A DNA stretch of 64,000 nt, from the NCBI RefSeq assembly GCF_000174755.1, contig NZ_ACLQ01000022.1, forward strand, positions 62,001-126,000. The letters run 5' to 3'. Each line of letters opens with the position of its first letter. The first letter of the stretch is position 1. The notes below the pieces were generated by a model. That model did no database searches. It worked only from the letters and a program-made list of their open reading frames with translations, and was not told where the DNA came from. The DNA comes from Capnocytophaga gingivalis ATCC 33624. Lineage in GTDB: Bacteria > Bacteroidota > Bacteroidia > Flavobacteriales > Flavobacteriaceae. This document shows, piece by piece, positions 24,316 through 34,180 of this stretch. A program made the translations under genes and the position numbers.

Positions 24316-25611
24316 TTATTTACTTAGACTTATGAAGAAATTTCTATCCTTAACACTCGTCAGTTGATAATAATAACTATCAAAAGAGTCTGAAATTTCA
24401 TAAGGAGCATTATTAACAACTTCTTCCAAAATAGGCGATAGATATGGGAAATATTGCCACCATCCATTTGCAAAATTAGGATCTTTTAGAAAGATCTGTA
24501 ATTGGTTGGGATGCCCTGGTACAGGTACAAAATCTGCCTCATAGTCTACTACATAATTAATCCTATTTCCTGTTCGAGGGTTTATATTGGCCACTGACAG
24601 CGTAATAGCGGTAGCGGTAGGCTGATCGTTTCCTTTTTGTATTACCCTAAATTGCAAATAATTATTAAGAGAATAATTTCTCCACTTCCCATTTTCTATT
24701 TGGTGCTTAAGCTGATTATAGATATCTATATATGTCTGTGAAGCATAATAGTCTTGAAGCATTACCCAGCGAGAATTTGTTGTAATCTTAATAGGAGAAG
24801 ACACCAAAGTGGTAGAAATCGCTCCATCAGGAGTTGCTAAAGCAGACTTATCTTCATTGAAATAGAGTTCCTCTATTTTTACCCCATTAATCTCAGCAGG
24901 CTCATAGAACTTAATTCCTTTTTCTGTAATAGTGAAGGGACGTTGTACTATATTCCCTCCATAGCTGAAGACCAATTGGCGATAGCTTGGGAATAAAGTA
25001 AGATCCACTTGAGTACCTTGTACAGTAATAGGATTAAGTCCCTTACTATTAAGCGCTTGAGTATTCTCACGGAGCTTATTCAGAAGTGCTTCTCTGTCTC
25101 CTGTGAGCTTAGTAAGGGTCATCAGGTTATTGGAAGTACGTCCCCTAAGGGTAACAACCCCATTCTCTTCCTTAAGGAAGATAAACTCAATATCCCCGCC
25201 ACGAGCATTGGTGAAGACTGCCGAAACAAAACGGAAGTGATCCAATATGCTATTATAGGTATCAAAGCTAATAGTAGGCCCCTCAGTGATAGAGTAGGTG
25301 TAGTAGGACTCCTCTTCTGCATTGGTATTGCTTATCTCCGAAGAGGCCGTAACCTTTCCATCCTTGAACTTCACCACAAAGGTATACCCTCCTAGGCTAC
25401 GAGGTGCCGCAGGGAATCCTCCGAAACTGCGGGTTACCCCTGGATAATACGAAAGTACCCAATACCCATCGTGCCCCTCTAAGATATTCTTATAGGATTC
25501 TATCACGGAGGTGGTACGGTTACTGGCTTTCTGCTCAAAGGTGTTGTCTTCCTTATAGCTACAGGAGGTAAGGAAGGAGAAAGCGATCAATAAAGTAATA
25601 TATTTTTTCAT
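24316..25611 (-). CDS. DUF4302 lipoprotein, import unit A
   Basis: A 431-residue lipoprotein (lipobox L-T-S-C) and last gene of the unit-A operon. The DUF4302 family pattern is visible: G-H-D-G-Y-W-V-L-S-Y-Y-P near residue 48, L-G-G-Y-T-F-V-V-K-F-K-D-G-K-V near 73, A-R-G-G-D-I-E-F near 135, and L-R-G-R-T-S-N-N-L-M-T-L-T-K near 153. It is a surface protein of unknown fold and role that always travels with SusC/SusD and the metallohydrolase here. It begins 6 bp after the metallohydrolase gene. A substrate-binding or scaffold role at the outer membrane is inference. Confidence 0.85.
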   Translation of the reverse strand: MKKYITLLIAFSFLTSCSYKEDNTFEQKASNRTTSVIESYKNILEGHDGYWVLSYYPGVTRSFGGFPAAPRSLGGYTFVVKFKDGKVTASSEISNTNAEEESYYTYSITEGPTISFDTYNSILDHFRFVSAVFTNARGGDIEFIFLKEENGVVTLRGRTSNNLMTLTKLTGDREALLNKLRENTQALNSKGLNPITVQGTQVDLTLFPSYRQLVFSYGGNIVQRPFTITEKGIKFYEPAEINGVKIEELYFNEDKSALATPDGAISTTLVSSPIKITTNSRWVMLQDYYASQTYIDIYNQLKHQIENGKWRNYSLNNYLQFRVIQKGNDQPTATAITLSVANINPRTGNRINYVVDYEADFVPVPGHPNQLQIFLKDPNFANGWWQYFPYLSPILEEVVNNAPYEISDSFDSYYYQLTSVKDRNFFISLSK

Positions 25612-25617
25612 CTCTTT

Positions 25618-26715
25618 TTAGTTATTAGTTAAGTCAGAAAAATCTTTCTGTGGCACGGCCTGCCCACTGAGGGTACGGCCTGCTACATAAGGGTAGCGCA
25701 CACGGATCTTTTTGCGTAGGGCATCCAAGTCTATATTCCAATTCTCTGTAAGGTACTTGCGGATAACAGCCATTTTCTGTTGTAGTTTTTCCTTACCTGT
25801 ATACTGTTCTGTAGGACGAATTTTGTCATCTGCCAAGGCCAACTGTTCTTCCCATACACGAGCCGATTCATAAGACGTTACTGAGGCTCCGTTATTGTAA
25901 TTGCTAAAGCTACGCTTCCAAGCGGTATAGAGAGCATCATCAAACCCATCTCCATCAGTATCCAAAGTAGTATCTGTTGTAGCACAATCACAATCCTCTT
26001 TCGCATTGAAATAAACGATATAGCGAGAGATCATCTCTACAAAATCCTCATCGGAGTTGCTACTTCCATAGGCACTGATAAAGCCTGCTTTGAGATAGTC
26101 CGTACCTGACCAAGCCGCTGACCAGCTATTACTCTTATAGTCGGTTCCTGAGATTCGCTTGTAATCGGTAGGATAGTCGATAGACTGATGCCAAGTATGT
26201 GCTGTCTCATGGTAGAGCGTATGCAAGGCATTGTCATTGAGGTAATAGATGTTGTTAGGTCTTATATTATTGATATTCATCATGTGAATCTTTACCCCAT
26301 TGGTAGCCAACCCTCTCATCGGGATACGAGTGGCATGGTAAGCATTTTCCCCTATGAGAATCAGTGTATTGAAGGAATGTTCCTTCATAAATTGCTTAGA
26401 GGTTGCCTCCACATAAGGCTCCATAAAGAGGTAGTTGAACATGGTGGCAAACTGTACCGCTTTTTCATACTTAGTAGGGGTAAGCACCCAGCTACGAGTA
26501 GTCTCACGCTCCAAGAAGCGATAGAGCATTCGGATATTATAGGGATTGGTAAAATGATTCTCTATATAAGTATCCAAGGCATTGGGCGGATTAAGGGTTT
26601 TTTCTTCCTGTGAAGGGGTGTTACCTCCTAAGATTACACTATCCGAGGAGAGATCATTATCGGCAGAACAGCTACCAAAAGCGGCTGCCAAGCATATGTA
26701 TATGAGCTTTTTCAT
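25618..26715 (-). CDS. Import-associated zinc metallohydrolase lipoprotein, unit A
   Basis: A 365-residue lipoprotein with signal peptide and lipobox F-G-S-C. The zinc motif is H-E-T-A-H-T-W-H-Q (residues ~175-185). A Glu in D-E-D-F-V-E-M-I-S-R-Y about 45 residues later is the likely third ligand, as in gluzincins. Shortly after comes an acidic D-T-D-G-D-G-F-D-D loop that looks like an EF-hand/calcium loop. It belongs to the family named for HExxH lipoproteins encoded beside TonB-linked import genes (Peptidase_Mx1-like). It probably sits on the cell surface and trims a protein or peptide for the SusC/SusD pair. It lies 14 bp from susD. Confidence 0.85.
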   Translation of the reverse strand: MKKLIYICLAAAFGSCSADNDLSSDSVILGGNTPSQEEKTLNPPNALDTYIENHFTNPYNIRMLYRFLERETTRSWVLTPTKYEKAVQFATMFNYLFMEPYVEATSKQFMKEHSFNTLILIGENAYHATRIPMRGLATNGVKIHMMNINNIRPNNIYYLNDNALHTLYHETAHTWHQSIDYPTDYKRISGTDYKSNSWSAAWSGTDYLKAGFISAYGSSNSDEDFVEMISRYIVYFNAKEDCDCATTDTTLDTDGDGFDDALYTAWKRSFSNYNNGASVTSYESARVWEEQLALADDKIRPTEQYTGKEKLQQKMAVIRKYLTENWNIDLDALRKKIRVRYPYVAGRTLSGQAVPQKDFSDLTNN

Positions 26716-26729
26716 AGGTCTAAGTGTTT

Positions 26730-28337
26730 TTATCGTGGATTAGGTTGCATTCCCGCGCCTATAGCAGTTCCGGGAAGCTGTATGGCACGTCTTACATCGG
26801 TAGGAGCTAATACCCCCTGTATGGTGGAGATATTTCTCTCTTCTTTAGTATGCTGATAGCGGGCTACTTCTATACCATAGCGCTTAATATCCTGCCAGCG
26901 AAGTCCCTCATGTAGGGTAAGGATACGGCGACACTGGAGTACATAGTGGATCAGAGGTTCCTGCTCAGCTGAGAGCGTGAATGACGGATTCAGTCTTTTC
27001 TTCTGAGTGGCACCACTGGGGGTGCTTTGGCTATAAGCAAGATTGTTATAGAAAGCAATAATCTGTGCTTTAGTAAAGGTATTTCCATTAGGATTGCTAT
27101 TGACTGTCCCTCGTACATACTTTGAGGTCCATATATTAAGGTCAGTCACCGCGCTATCCAACTGATTGAGCATGATTTTAGCTTCGGCTCGTACCAAAAG
27201 AGTTTCATCGGTAGTGAAAGGCACCAAGATAGTACGAGTATAGGAACCATCCTTGAAGGTAGGGAACTTAGATTGCAATACTATATCTCTAAGGTCAGCA
27301 CGCGAGGTAAAGGGCATAAACCAGTAGAACTCATAGCCATTATTCTTTGATGCTGCGTTGGCATCCCAAAGATTGGTTGTCGAGAGTGTTTCCTGTTCGG
27401 ATACCCTATAGGCATGCGAAAAGCGCTGGTTGGTCTCTATAAAATAATTGGTAGAGAGTTGCGAATACACGGGCTGTAGCATGAGGTTTGCCACTTCACT
27501 TTCTCGAGCATAGGCCTGTGCATAGGCGGTTATAGAGCGGGTTCCTGTCTTCTGGGCATCCCTGAAGTCCAACCATTCACGGACAAGGTTCTTAGTGGTA
27601 GCATCATTGGTAGTAAGCACTACATTGGCTGCATCCAAGGCCTTCTGCCACTGTTGATAATAGAGATAAAAACGAGCTGCAAAAGCATAAGCTGCTTTCT
27701 TATTGAAGTGGTACTTAGGCATCTGGTAGTAGCTATCATCTATCAGTGGGAGCCCTTTTTCCAAATCGGCTGCAATTTGTTGGTATACTTGTGCCACAGT
27801 CCCTCTTTGGCGCTGTGGATTCATTTCCTCTTCAGGGCGTGTGATATAAGGAATTCCTAAGTCCGAACTACTCGTATTAGGATTGTAGGCCTGAGAGAAA
27901 AGATTGACCAAACAGAAGTGAGCATAAGCACGAGCTACCAAAGCCTCGCCCTTGGCGGGATTCAGAGAAGCATCATTGTGTAGGGTCGTTTCGATGGCGT
28001 CCAAGGCGGCATTGGCCTGACCTATGGCCTTGTAGTGATAGTCCCAGATATTCTGAAGACCATCTACATTGTTATACTCCAAGATAGGTTGCCAATAAGC
28101 CGTTTCCCTTGTCAGAAAGTTGGAGTAGATATTATCCGCCCCTATATCATCTATGTTGTCTGAAGAGAACTCATTGATAAGGGTGGTAGCTATCTGAGGA
28201 TAGGCATTGGTTAAGGCCTGTTGCACCTTCTCTGGAGAATCGATAACCAATCGGTTATCAGGCATCCTATCCAGAAGGTCGTTACATGAGGTAAGCGACA
28301 AGGTCAAAGCGGTTAGGGTATAATATATTTTTCTCAT
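26730..28337 (-). CDS. SusD/RagB-type surface lipoprotein, unit A
   Basis: A 535-residue lipoprotein (lipobox L-T-S-C-N-D-L). It has the SusD N-terminal region with helical TPR-like repeats (A-L-V-A-R-A-Y-A-H-F and K-K-A-A-Y-A-F-A-A-R-F-Y-L-Y-Y) and the C-terminal R-R-I-L-T-L-H-E-G-L-R-W-Q-D-I-K-R-Y that packs on SusC. It is the lid that captures ligand over the SusC barrel. A 51-residue block (27603-27755) is identical to unit B's SusD. It lies 11 bp after susC. Confidence 0.92.
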   Translation of the reverse strand: MRKIYYTLTALTLSLTSCNDLLDRMPDNRLVIDSPEKVQQALTNAYPQIATTLINEFSSDNIDDIGADNIYSNFLTRETAYWQPILEYNNVDGLQNIWDYHYKAIGQANAALDAIETTLHNDASLNPAKGEALVARAYAHFCLVNLFSQAYNPNTSSSDLGIPYITRPEEEMNPQRQRGTVAQVYQQIAADLEKGLPLIDDSYYQMPKYHFNKKAAYAFAARFYLYYQQWQKALDAANVVLTTNDATTKNLVREWLDFRDAQKTGTRSITAYAQAYARESEVANLMLQPVYSQLSTNYFIETNQRFSHAYRVSEQETLSTTNLWDANAASKNNGYEFYWFMPFTSRADLRDIVLQSKFPTFKDGSYTRTILVPFTTDETLLVRAEAKIMLNQLDSAVTDLNIWTSKYVRGTVNSNPNGNTFTKAQIIAFYNNLAYSQSTPSGATQKKRLNPSFTLSAEQEPLIHYVLQCRRILTLHEGLRWQDIKRYGIEVARYQHTKEERNISTIQGVLAPTDVRRAIQLPGTAIGAGMQPNPR

Positions 28338-28348
28338 TGTTTTCTTTG

Positions 28349-31300
28349 TTAAAGTCCGACACGTAAAGTAAATATCAATCGCTTGGGAGAGATAGGGGTG
28401 TATCCATTGGCCAAGTAATCAGGATCATCGCCATTGAGCCTTTTATCAGCATAGAGTAGAGCTACATTCGTTGCTTGTAACTTCAGACTAAGCTGGCGGA
28501 TACGAGTCTCACGCAAGAAATCTTTGTCAAAAGTATAACCTAAAGAAATTTCTTTTAGGCGGATATTGTCTCCCTTAGCGATACGAATATCGGAATAATC
28601 ATAGGTGTTGTAGGCCTGAGTGATTTCAGAATAGCCGTAGCTGTTCTGCATATAGGTAGTATATACCACAGGGATATTGGTCTTGTTCTCATCGCCTATA
28701 TACTGCCAACGGTTGTTAAGCTCACGAGGGATATTACCATAATCGGTATAGATATTGCTAAGCTTTCTTAGGCGCACCACATTTCCATAAGAATAGGTAA
28801 AGACCACTCCAAAAGAAAGCCCTTTGTAATTAATCGTATTACTAAGACTTCCTCTATCGGTAGGAATGAGGGTACCAGAGTACTTAAGGAAGTCTACATT
28901 GCGACTATCAAAACGGATTCCACTGATGGTAGAGGCGTTGTTTTCATCCAAAAAAGTAGGAAGTCCTCGGTCATTAAGCCCATCGAATGGCACCGAAAAG
29001 AGTGATTTTAGAGGATAGCCTGCACGGGAGAAGCCCCCTTGGGAAGTGGCACTGGTAGAGTAACCTATCATATCACGAATGGTAGGAGTGGTAAGGAGCT
29101 TAGTAATCTCATTCTTTGCTCTTGAATAGATGAAAGAAGTCTTCCAAGAGAAATCAGGAGTTTTGATATTGGTTGTTTCCAGACCTACTTCTATCCCGCG
29201 AATGCGCATCTCGGCCATATTCCCTTTTTTAGTGGTGAAACCTCCTGTCCCTTGGGTTACGATATCCCCAATAAGGTCATAGCTTCTACGGTTGAACCAT
29301 TCTACAGAGAGGTTGATCTTATCCTTAAGAAGTCCCAATTCTGTACCGAGGTTCAGCTCCTGATTCTTTTCATAAGTAAGATCATGGTTGGCTATATTCT
29401 GAATCTCAAGCCCTAATTCACGCTGAGAAGAGTTGCGCCAAGGATTATTAATGTATAGCTGAGCTAAAGAGTTGCTCACCGAAGGAGCCACTGCGGTCAC
29501 CCCAAAAGAAGCCTTGAAGCTCAAGTGAGAAAGAGGCTTGAGGTGGTTAAAGAACGCTTCCTGAGTAACATCCCACTTCACCCCGGCATTCCAAGTAGGC
29601 ATCCAGCGAATATAGCGAGAAGGCCCAAAAGCATTGGAAGCATCATAGCGCAAAGTACCATTGGCAGTATAGCGCCCTTTGTAGGTATAGGAGGCATTCC
29701 CGAAGAAAGCTTGGTTATTGTTCTCGGTATCGGCAATAGTATAGTAGTTTCTGAACTCTTCCTGCAATTTTTTGAACATCAGGTGAGAAAAAGAAGCATA
29801 ATTCCCTGAGTTATAGAGCACCCCATAGTTTCTATTCAAGTCATTGGTATTCTTAGCGTTGTCCATCTCGAATCCTCCGAACAAGGATATAGCATGTAAG
29901 CCATTATCGAAAGAATCATTATAGCGGAGTGTCGCTCTAAAGTTGTTCGCACTGGAGGTTCTATCCCTCTTCTCGCGAATCCCTCCCTTAGGAAGCACCA
30001 CCACTGGTAGGGCAAAGGGGTCATTAGGATCCTTGTAGAGGTTGGTATTGTTGTCTCTTACGGTAGAATTGGGCATCGCACGGTAGGAAAGTACCCAGTT
30101 GGCATTCTCCTTATACTCTGTCTTCTGAGTATTATTTTGGTAGCGAATAGCACCCATTACTGCGGCTTCCACCTTAGGGGTAATCTTCCAAGAGAGCTGT
30201 GCTTGTAGGCGGAGCGTTGCTATATCTGTATCTATATAAGCATTGTCCTTCTCATTGAAAATATTATAAGGCGCATAGTTCATTGTATAATACTGCTTAG
30301 CATCTAGGACACGAGAGCGAGTAAGAGCATAATTATACATATCCTGAATAGGAGTAGTCTGGTCTCGGTAGGAAAGGTCTGTGATGACATTCAGGCGCAC
30401 CTTGGACGAAAGGTTATAGTTGGCATTGAGGTTTCCTGAATACTGATTAAGAGAGTTTCCCTTCTGCCAACCTGGGTCAGTGAGTACACTTAGGGAAGCA
30501 TAGTAGGTAGACTTTTGGCTTCCTGAAGAGAAAGAAAGTGTATGATTCTGCATGACACTGGTTTGGAAAAGCTCCTTAAACCAATTGGTATTTCTTCTCT
30601 CAGCGGCCTGTAGGTAAGCACGACGACCTGCCTCGGTATTGAGTACCTGAGAGTTACCATTTTGATCAAGCTCATAGAAGAGTTCGTACATCTTCCCTAC
30701 CACTCCTTTGTTCTTCTGAGTAACTACTGTCTGAAATTCATAGTGACCGCCCTGCATAAGCTCTTGTATGACGGACATTTGGTCTTGAGAGTTCATGATG
30801 TTGTACTGTCCGTAGGTAGGAATAAAGCGGAAAGTGGACTCATTGGTATAAGTAATAGAGCTGCTTCCTGCAGTACCTTTTTTGGTAGTTACCACCACGA
30901 CCCCCGCGATGGCACGAGGTCCATAGAGCGCTGTTGCAGAAGCATCCTTCAGTACCCTAAAGCTATCAATACTTTCGGCAGTAAGCCCTGGTATGGCAGC
31001 CGCAATAAGCATTTTAGCATCGTCAGAGACGAGATCTTCTGGCTTGAGATCTATCTCATCCTGAAGGATCACTCCATTGAGTACCCAGAGCGGCTTGGTC
31101 TCTCCAGAGATAGAGGTCTGCCCACGGGTATTGGTGTTCATGGGAGTAGCCGCCTCTTTCTTAGCATTTTTGTCTTCCTGAGGAAGGAGTACCACATCCA
31201 CCGTAGCGGAAGTAGGCATAAGCTCTTGTGTCTGTAATCCCTGTAGGGAGAAGACCAAGGTCTGTCCTTTGGTAAGAGTGAGGGTATACATTCCCTCAAA

Positions 31301-31477
31301 ATCAGTGTGTGTACTAGAGGAAGTGCCCTTGACACTTACCAGTACCCCTGCCAGTGGCTTTGACTTTGCGTCCTTGACCACCCCAGAGACTTTCAGCTCC
31401 TCTTGAGCGAAGGAGGTGTAACACACCCCTAAGAAGAGCAGTAGCATGCATAGCGTTTTCAATCTCAGTGTATTCAT
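28349..31477 (-). CDS. SusC/RagA-type TonB-dependent outer-membrane transporter, unit A
   Basis: A 1042-residue protein. The signal peptide ends at F-A-Q-E. Next come a carboxypeptidase-regulatory-like domain (V-S-G-V-V-K-D, then D-F-E-G-M-Y-T-L), a plug domain (residues ~120-230; includes L-W-V-L-N-G-V-I-L and the SusC hallmark A-S-A-T-A-L-Y-G-P-R-A), then a large beta-barrel ending in T-L-R-V-G-L. It is the import channel of unit A, energised by TonB. The N- and C-terminal ends are nearly identical to units B and C, while the middle of the barrel has diverged. The upstream region has a -7 box. Confidence 0.93.
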   Translation of the reverse strand: MNTLRLKTLCMLLLFLGVCYTSFAQEELKVSGVVKDAKSKPLAGVLVSVKGTSSSTHTDFEGMYTLTLTKGQTLVFSLQGLQTQELMPTSATVDVVLLPQEDKNAKKEAATPMNTNTRGQTSISGETKPLWVLNGVILQDEIDLKPEDLVSDDAKMLIAAAIPGLTAESIDSFRVLKDASATALYGPRAIAGVVVVTTKKGTAGSSSITYTNESTFRFIPTYGQYNIMNSQDQMSVIQELMQGGHYEFQTVVTQKNKGVVGKMYELFYELDQNGNSQVLNTEAGRRAYLQAAERRNTNWFKELFQTSVMQNHTLSFSSGSQKSTYYASLSVLTDPGWQKGNSLNQYSGNLNANYNLSSKVRLNVITDLSYRDQTTPIQDMYNYALTRSRVLDAKQYYTMNYAPYNIFNEKDNAYIDTDIATLRLQAQLSWKITPKVEAAVMGAIRYQNNTQKTEYKENANWVLSYRAMPNSTVRDNNTNLYKDPNDPFALPVVVLPKGGIREKRDRTSSANNFRATLRYNDSFDNGLHAISLFGGFEMDNAKNTNDLNRNYGVLYNSGNYASFSHLMFKKLQEEFRNYYTIADTENNNQAFFGNASYTYKGRYTANGTLRYDASNAFGPSRYIRWMPTWNAGVKWDVTQEAFFNHLKPLSHLSFKASFGVTAVAPSVSNSLAQLYINNPWRNSSQRELGLEIQNIANHDLTYEKNQELNLGTELGLLKDKINLSVEWFNRRSYDLIGDIVTQGTGGFTTKKGNMAEMRIRGIEVGLETTNIKTPDFSWKTSFIYSRAKNEITKLLTTPTIRDMIGYSTSATSQGGFSRAGYPLKSLFSVPFDGLNDRGLPTFLDENNASTISGIRFDSRNVDFLKYSGTLIPTDRGSLSNTINYKGLSFGVVFTYSYGNVVRLRKLSNIYTDYGNIPRELNNRWQYIGDENKTNIPVVYTTYMQNSYGYSEITQAYNTYDYSDIRIAKGDNIRLKEISLGYTFDKDFLRETRIRQLSLKLQATNVALLYADKRLNGDDPDYLANGYTPISPKRLIFTLRVGL

Positions 31478-31555
31478 GTTCTTATTATATTTCTGTACTT
31501 TTTATAGAAAAACCCACTCTTTCTCAATGATAGTAAGTTTTCCCAAAAACGGACA

Positions 31556-31563
31556 CAAAAATA
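31556..31563 (-). promoter_or_regulatory. -7 box of unit A (TATTTTTG)
   Basis: On the minus strand TATTTTTG lies about 80 bp before the susC ATG. The DNA just upstream (around 31575-31605) is conserved with unit B, including a GTTAAAATGTAT block, so it is probably the shared promoter region of the duplicated loci. The 5' leader is long. Confidence 0.5.
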
Positions 31564-31691
31564 CAAAAAAAATCGGAATTATAATACATTTTAACACTCA
31601 CAAATCTTTGAAATAAAAAAATACAGATGTTCCCACAACCAACTGATTACAAAGGTTTTAAAAGAAAAATTTCTATAAAAAGAAAATAACA

Positions 31692-31728
31692 AAAAGAGAG
31701 ACCGCTTTTAAGCGACCTCTCTTTGTTT
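31692..31728 (-). terminator. Terminator of unit B
   Basis: An AAAGAGAG/CTCTCTTT outer stem and a CGCTT/AAGCG inner stem, with a T-rich tail on the minus strand. It lies 20 bp downstream of the unit-B DUF4302 stop. Confidence 0.75.
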
Positions 31729-31747
31729 TTAATTAAGGAAACTTTGA

Positions 31748-33064
31748 TTATTTACTAAGGAGAAACCACAAATTAGGATCCTTGGTACTAGTAAGTAAAT
31801 AATAAGAATTGTACTGAGTAGCATCCACTGCATAAGGACCTTTTTCAGCTATTCTTCTATAAAGTCTCACTAATGGAGAGAAATATTGTATATTGTTTTG
31901 GTAATCTCCTTGACTATAAGCGACATTATTAGAAGGACCTTTTAGAACCATTTGCACTTGGTCTGAATGCTGAGGAACTCCCTGAAAATCCACTTCATAG
32001 AATGTCCATACCCCTCCATCATAAGGTGATACATAGGAGATATATTTAGCGAATCCTGCAGTTGATTCACTATCACTTCCTTTTATATTCTTCACATAGA
32101 GATATGAATCCCTTAGCAAGTCATACCAAGTCTGTTGGCGGGCAATTTCCGCTTTTGCTTCCTCATACATAGCAAAGATACCATCAGAGACATAACCATA
32201 TTCTTTATTAAAATATATTTCCTTCGTATTATCATTAATCTCTATAGGAGAAGATACAAAGTTTGCCGCAATAGCTCCATCAGGAGTGGTAAGAGCTGTC
32301 TTAGTATCATTGATATAGAATTCATCTATAGAAACCCCTCCTATAACCACAGGTTCATAGAGCTTAATCCCTTTTTCTGTATAGATATAGGCTCGCTGTA
32401 CTTTCTGATCATCATATGAAAAAAGCAATTGTCGATAGCCTGGAGAAAGATTTAGATTCACCGTTTTCCCTCCTATTGTGATAGGATTAAGTGCCTTTCC
32501 TACAAATAGCTGTATATGCTCACGTATCTTGTTCAGATAAGCTTCTCGGTTACCTGAGAATCGGCTCAGAGTCATAAGGTTTCTCGAAGTTCTTCCCTGT
32601 AGAGTATAGGTATCCCCTTCCTTTTTTATGATATCATAGAAAATATCTCCTCCACGTGCATTGGGATGTTGTGCTGAAGTTGTCCTAAAATGATGAAGTA
32701 CCTCATTGTATGTATCAAAACTGATAGAAAGATTTTCAGCTAACTGATAAGAATAAAAAGACTGCTGTTCTTCATTGGTTGTCATAAATTCAGAGGAAGC
32801 AACGACCTTTCCATCATTGAGTTTTAGTAGAATATTATATCCACCTATCCCTCTGTGTACATAATCAGTTGTTTCCAAACCTTGTCTATACACCTCTGGA
32901 TAACAAGACAACAACCAATATCCATCATATTCTAATACTTTTTTATTCTCATTAAGCTTGTCGGCAGTACGTTCTGCTGGAGTCTTATCGAATACATCTT
33001 CTTGTCTATACTCACAAGAAGACAATAAGAAAGCTCCCAAAAGAAATGTAATATATTTTTTCAT
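31748..33064 (-). CDS. DUF4302 lipoprotein, import unit B
   Basis: A 438-residue lipoprotein (lipobox L-S-S-C). It is collinear with the unit-A copy: Y-D-G-Y-W-L-L-S-C-Y-P, G-G-Y-N-I-L-L-K-L-N-D-G-K-V, N-A-R-G-G-D-I-F-Y, and L-Q-G-R-T-S-R-N-L-M-T-L. The second half, after about residue 280, has diverged much more than the first. It starts 6 bp after the metallohydrolase gene and ends the unit-B operon. Confidence 0.85.
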   Translation of the reverse strand: MKKYITFLLGAFLLSSCEYRQEDVFDKTPAERTADKLNENKKVLEYDGYWLLSCYPEVYRQGLETTDYVHRGIGGYNILLKLNDGKVVASSEFMTTNEEQQSFYSYQLAENLSISFDTYNEVLHHFRTTSAQHPNARGGDIFYDIIKKEGDTYTLQGRTSRNLMTLSRFSGNREAYLNKIREHIQLFVGKALNPITIGGKTVNLNLSPGYRQLLFSYDDQKVQRAYIYTEKGIKLYEPVVIGGVSIDEFYINDTKTALTTPDGAIAANFVSSPIEINDNTKEIYFNKEYGYVSDGIFAMYEEAKAEIARQQTWYDLLRDSYLYVKNIKGSDSESTAGFAKYISYVSPYDGGVWTFYEVDFQGVPQHSDQVQMVLKGPSNNVAYSQGDYQNNIQYFSPLVRLYRRIAEKGPYAVDATQYNSYYLLTSTKDPNLWFLLSK

Positions 33065-33070
33065 ATCTTA

Positions 33071-34165
33071 TTAATTATTAGGTAAAACAGAGAAATCTTT
33101 TCTTAGCACTTGATCACCATCGAAATTTTTTCCTACTACAGAAGGATAACGACTACGTATTTCTGCTCTCAATTCATCCAAATTAATATTCCATTCATTG
33201 GTGAGGTAGCTTTTGATAATAGCTATTTTTTGTTCTATCTTCTGCTTTCCTGTATAAGCCTCTGTAGAACGGATCTTAGCATCAGCCGCTTTAAGCTCTT
33301 CTTCCCATACTTTGGTAGAGAAATAGTTTCGATAGTTATTGGGATTTTGTAGTGCCCCATAATTGACAAATTTGGCTTTCCAAGCCTGATACAATGTATC
33401 ATTAAAGCCATCAGAATCACTATCTGTTCCGGGATGAGAGGCTATATCGCAACCACAATCCAAAGAAGCATTGTAATACACTATATAGCGTGCAATCATT
33501 TCTACAAAATCTTCATCCTTGTCAAAGGAAGAATAAGCTGTGATAAATCCTGCCTTAAGGTAATCATCTCCTGCCCATACAGACCAGTTATCCCTCTTGT
33601 AATCTGAAGCTGAAACTCGCTCATAGTCCGATGTAAAGAGCTTAGACTGATGCCATGTATGTGCATTCTCGTGATAGAGTGTTGCCAGTACATTCTCATT
33701 AAGATAATAGATATTATCTGTCTTGATATGATTCATTTCCAGAAGATGAATCTTAACTCCTGCTACAGCAAATCCAACATATTTATTCCCATTAGGAGCA
33801 AAAGCAGGTTCTCCTATAAGAATTACTGTATTGAAAGAATGCTCCTTCATAAATTGTTTAGAGGTAATCTTAACATAGGGCTCTATAAAAAGATAATTGA
33901 AGACATTGGAGAATACAATGGCTTTTTCATACTTAGTAGGGGTAAAAGTATACCCTCTATTAATTTCACGCTCTAAGAAACGATAGATAATACGAATCCC
34001 ATAAGGTTTTGCAAAATCTTTTTCTAAACGATCATCCAAGGGAGTATGTGTATCCATCACTTCTGTTCCTTCTTCTCCTCCAAGCTTGCTGTCAGAAGAG
34101 ACTTTATCATTACTACAACCAAAAGTAAAAGGGAGTAAGAAAAGTATATATAATATTTTTTTCAT
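33071..34165 (-). CDS. Import-associated zinc metallohydrolase lipoprotein, unit B
   Basis: A 364-residue lipoprotein (lipobox T-F-G-C). The zinc motif is H-E-N-A-H-T-W-H-Q, with Asn where unit A has Thr, and the later D-E-D-F-V-E-M-I-A-R-Y holds the likely third ligand. The acidic loop is kept as D-S-D-S-D-G-F-N-D. The C-terminus (I-R-S-R-Y-P, then R-K-D-F-S) matches unit A closely. It lies 15 bp after susD. Confidence 0.85.
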   Translation of the reverse strand: MKKILYILFLLPFTFGCSNDKVSSDSKLGGEEGTEVMDTHTPLDDRLEKDFAKPYGIRIIYRFLEREINRGYTFTPTKYEKAIVFSNVFNYLFIEPYVKITSKQFMKEHSFNTVILIGEPAFAPNGNKYVGFAVAGVKIHLLEMNHIKTDNIYYLNENVLATLYHENAHTWHQSKLFTSDYERVSASDYKRDNWSVWAGDDYLKAGFITAYSSFDKDEDFVEMIARYIVYYNASLDCGCDIASHPGTDSDSDGFNDTLYQAWKAKFVNYGALQNPNNYRNYFSTKVWEEELKAADAKIRSTEAYTGKQKIEQKIAIIKSYLTNEWNINLDELRAEIRSRYPSVVGKNFDGDQVLRKDFSVLPNN

Positions 34166-34180
34166 AAGTACAAGGTATTA

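Noticed and set aside
30662-31237. 191-codon plus-strand open frame
   Set aside because: Antisense to the unit-A SusC; the same kind of shadow appears opposite units B and C.
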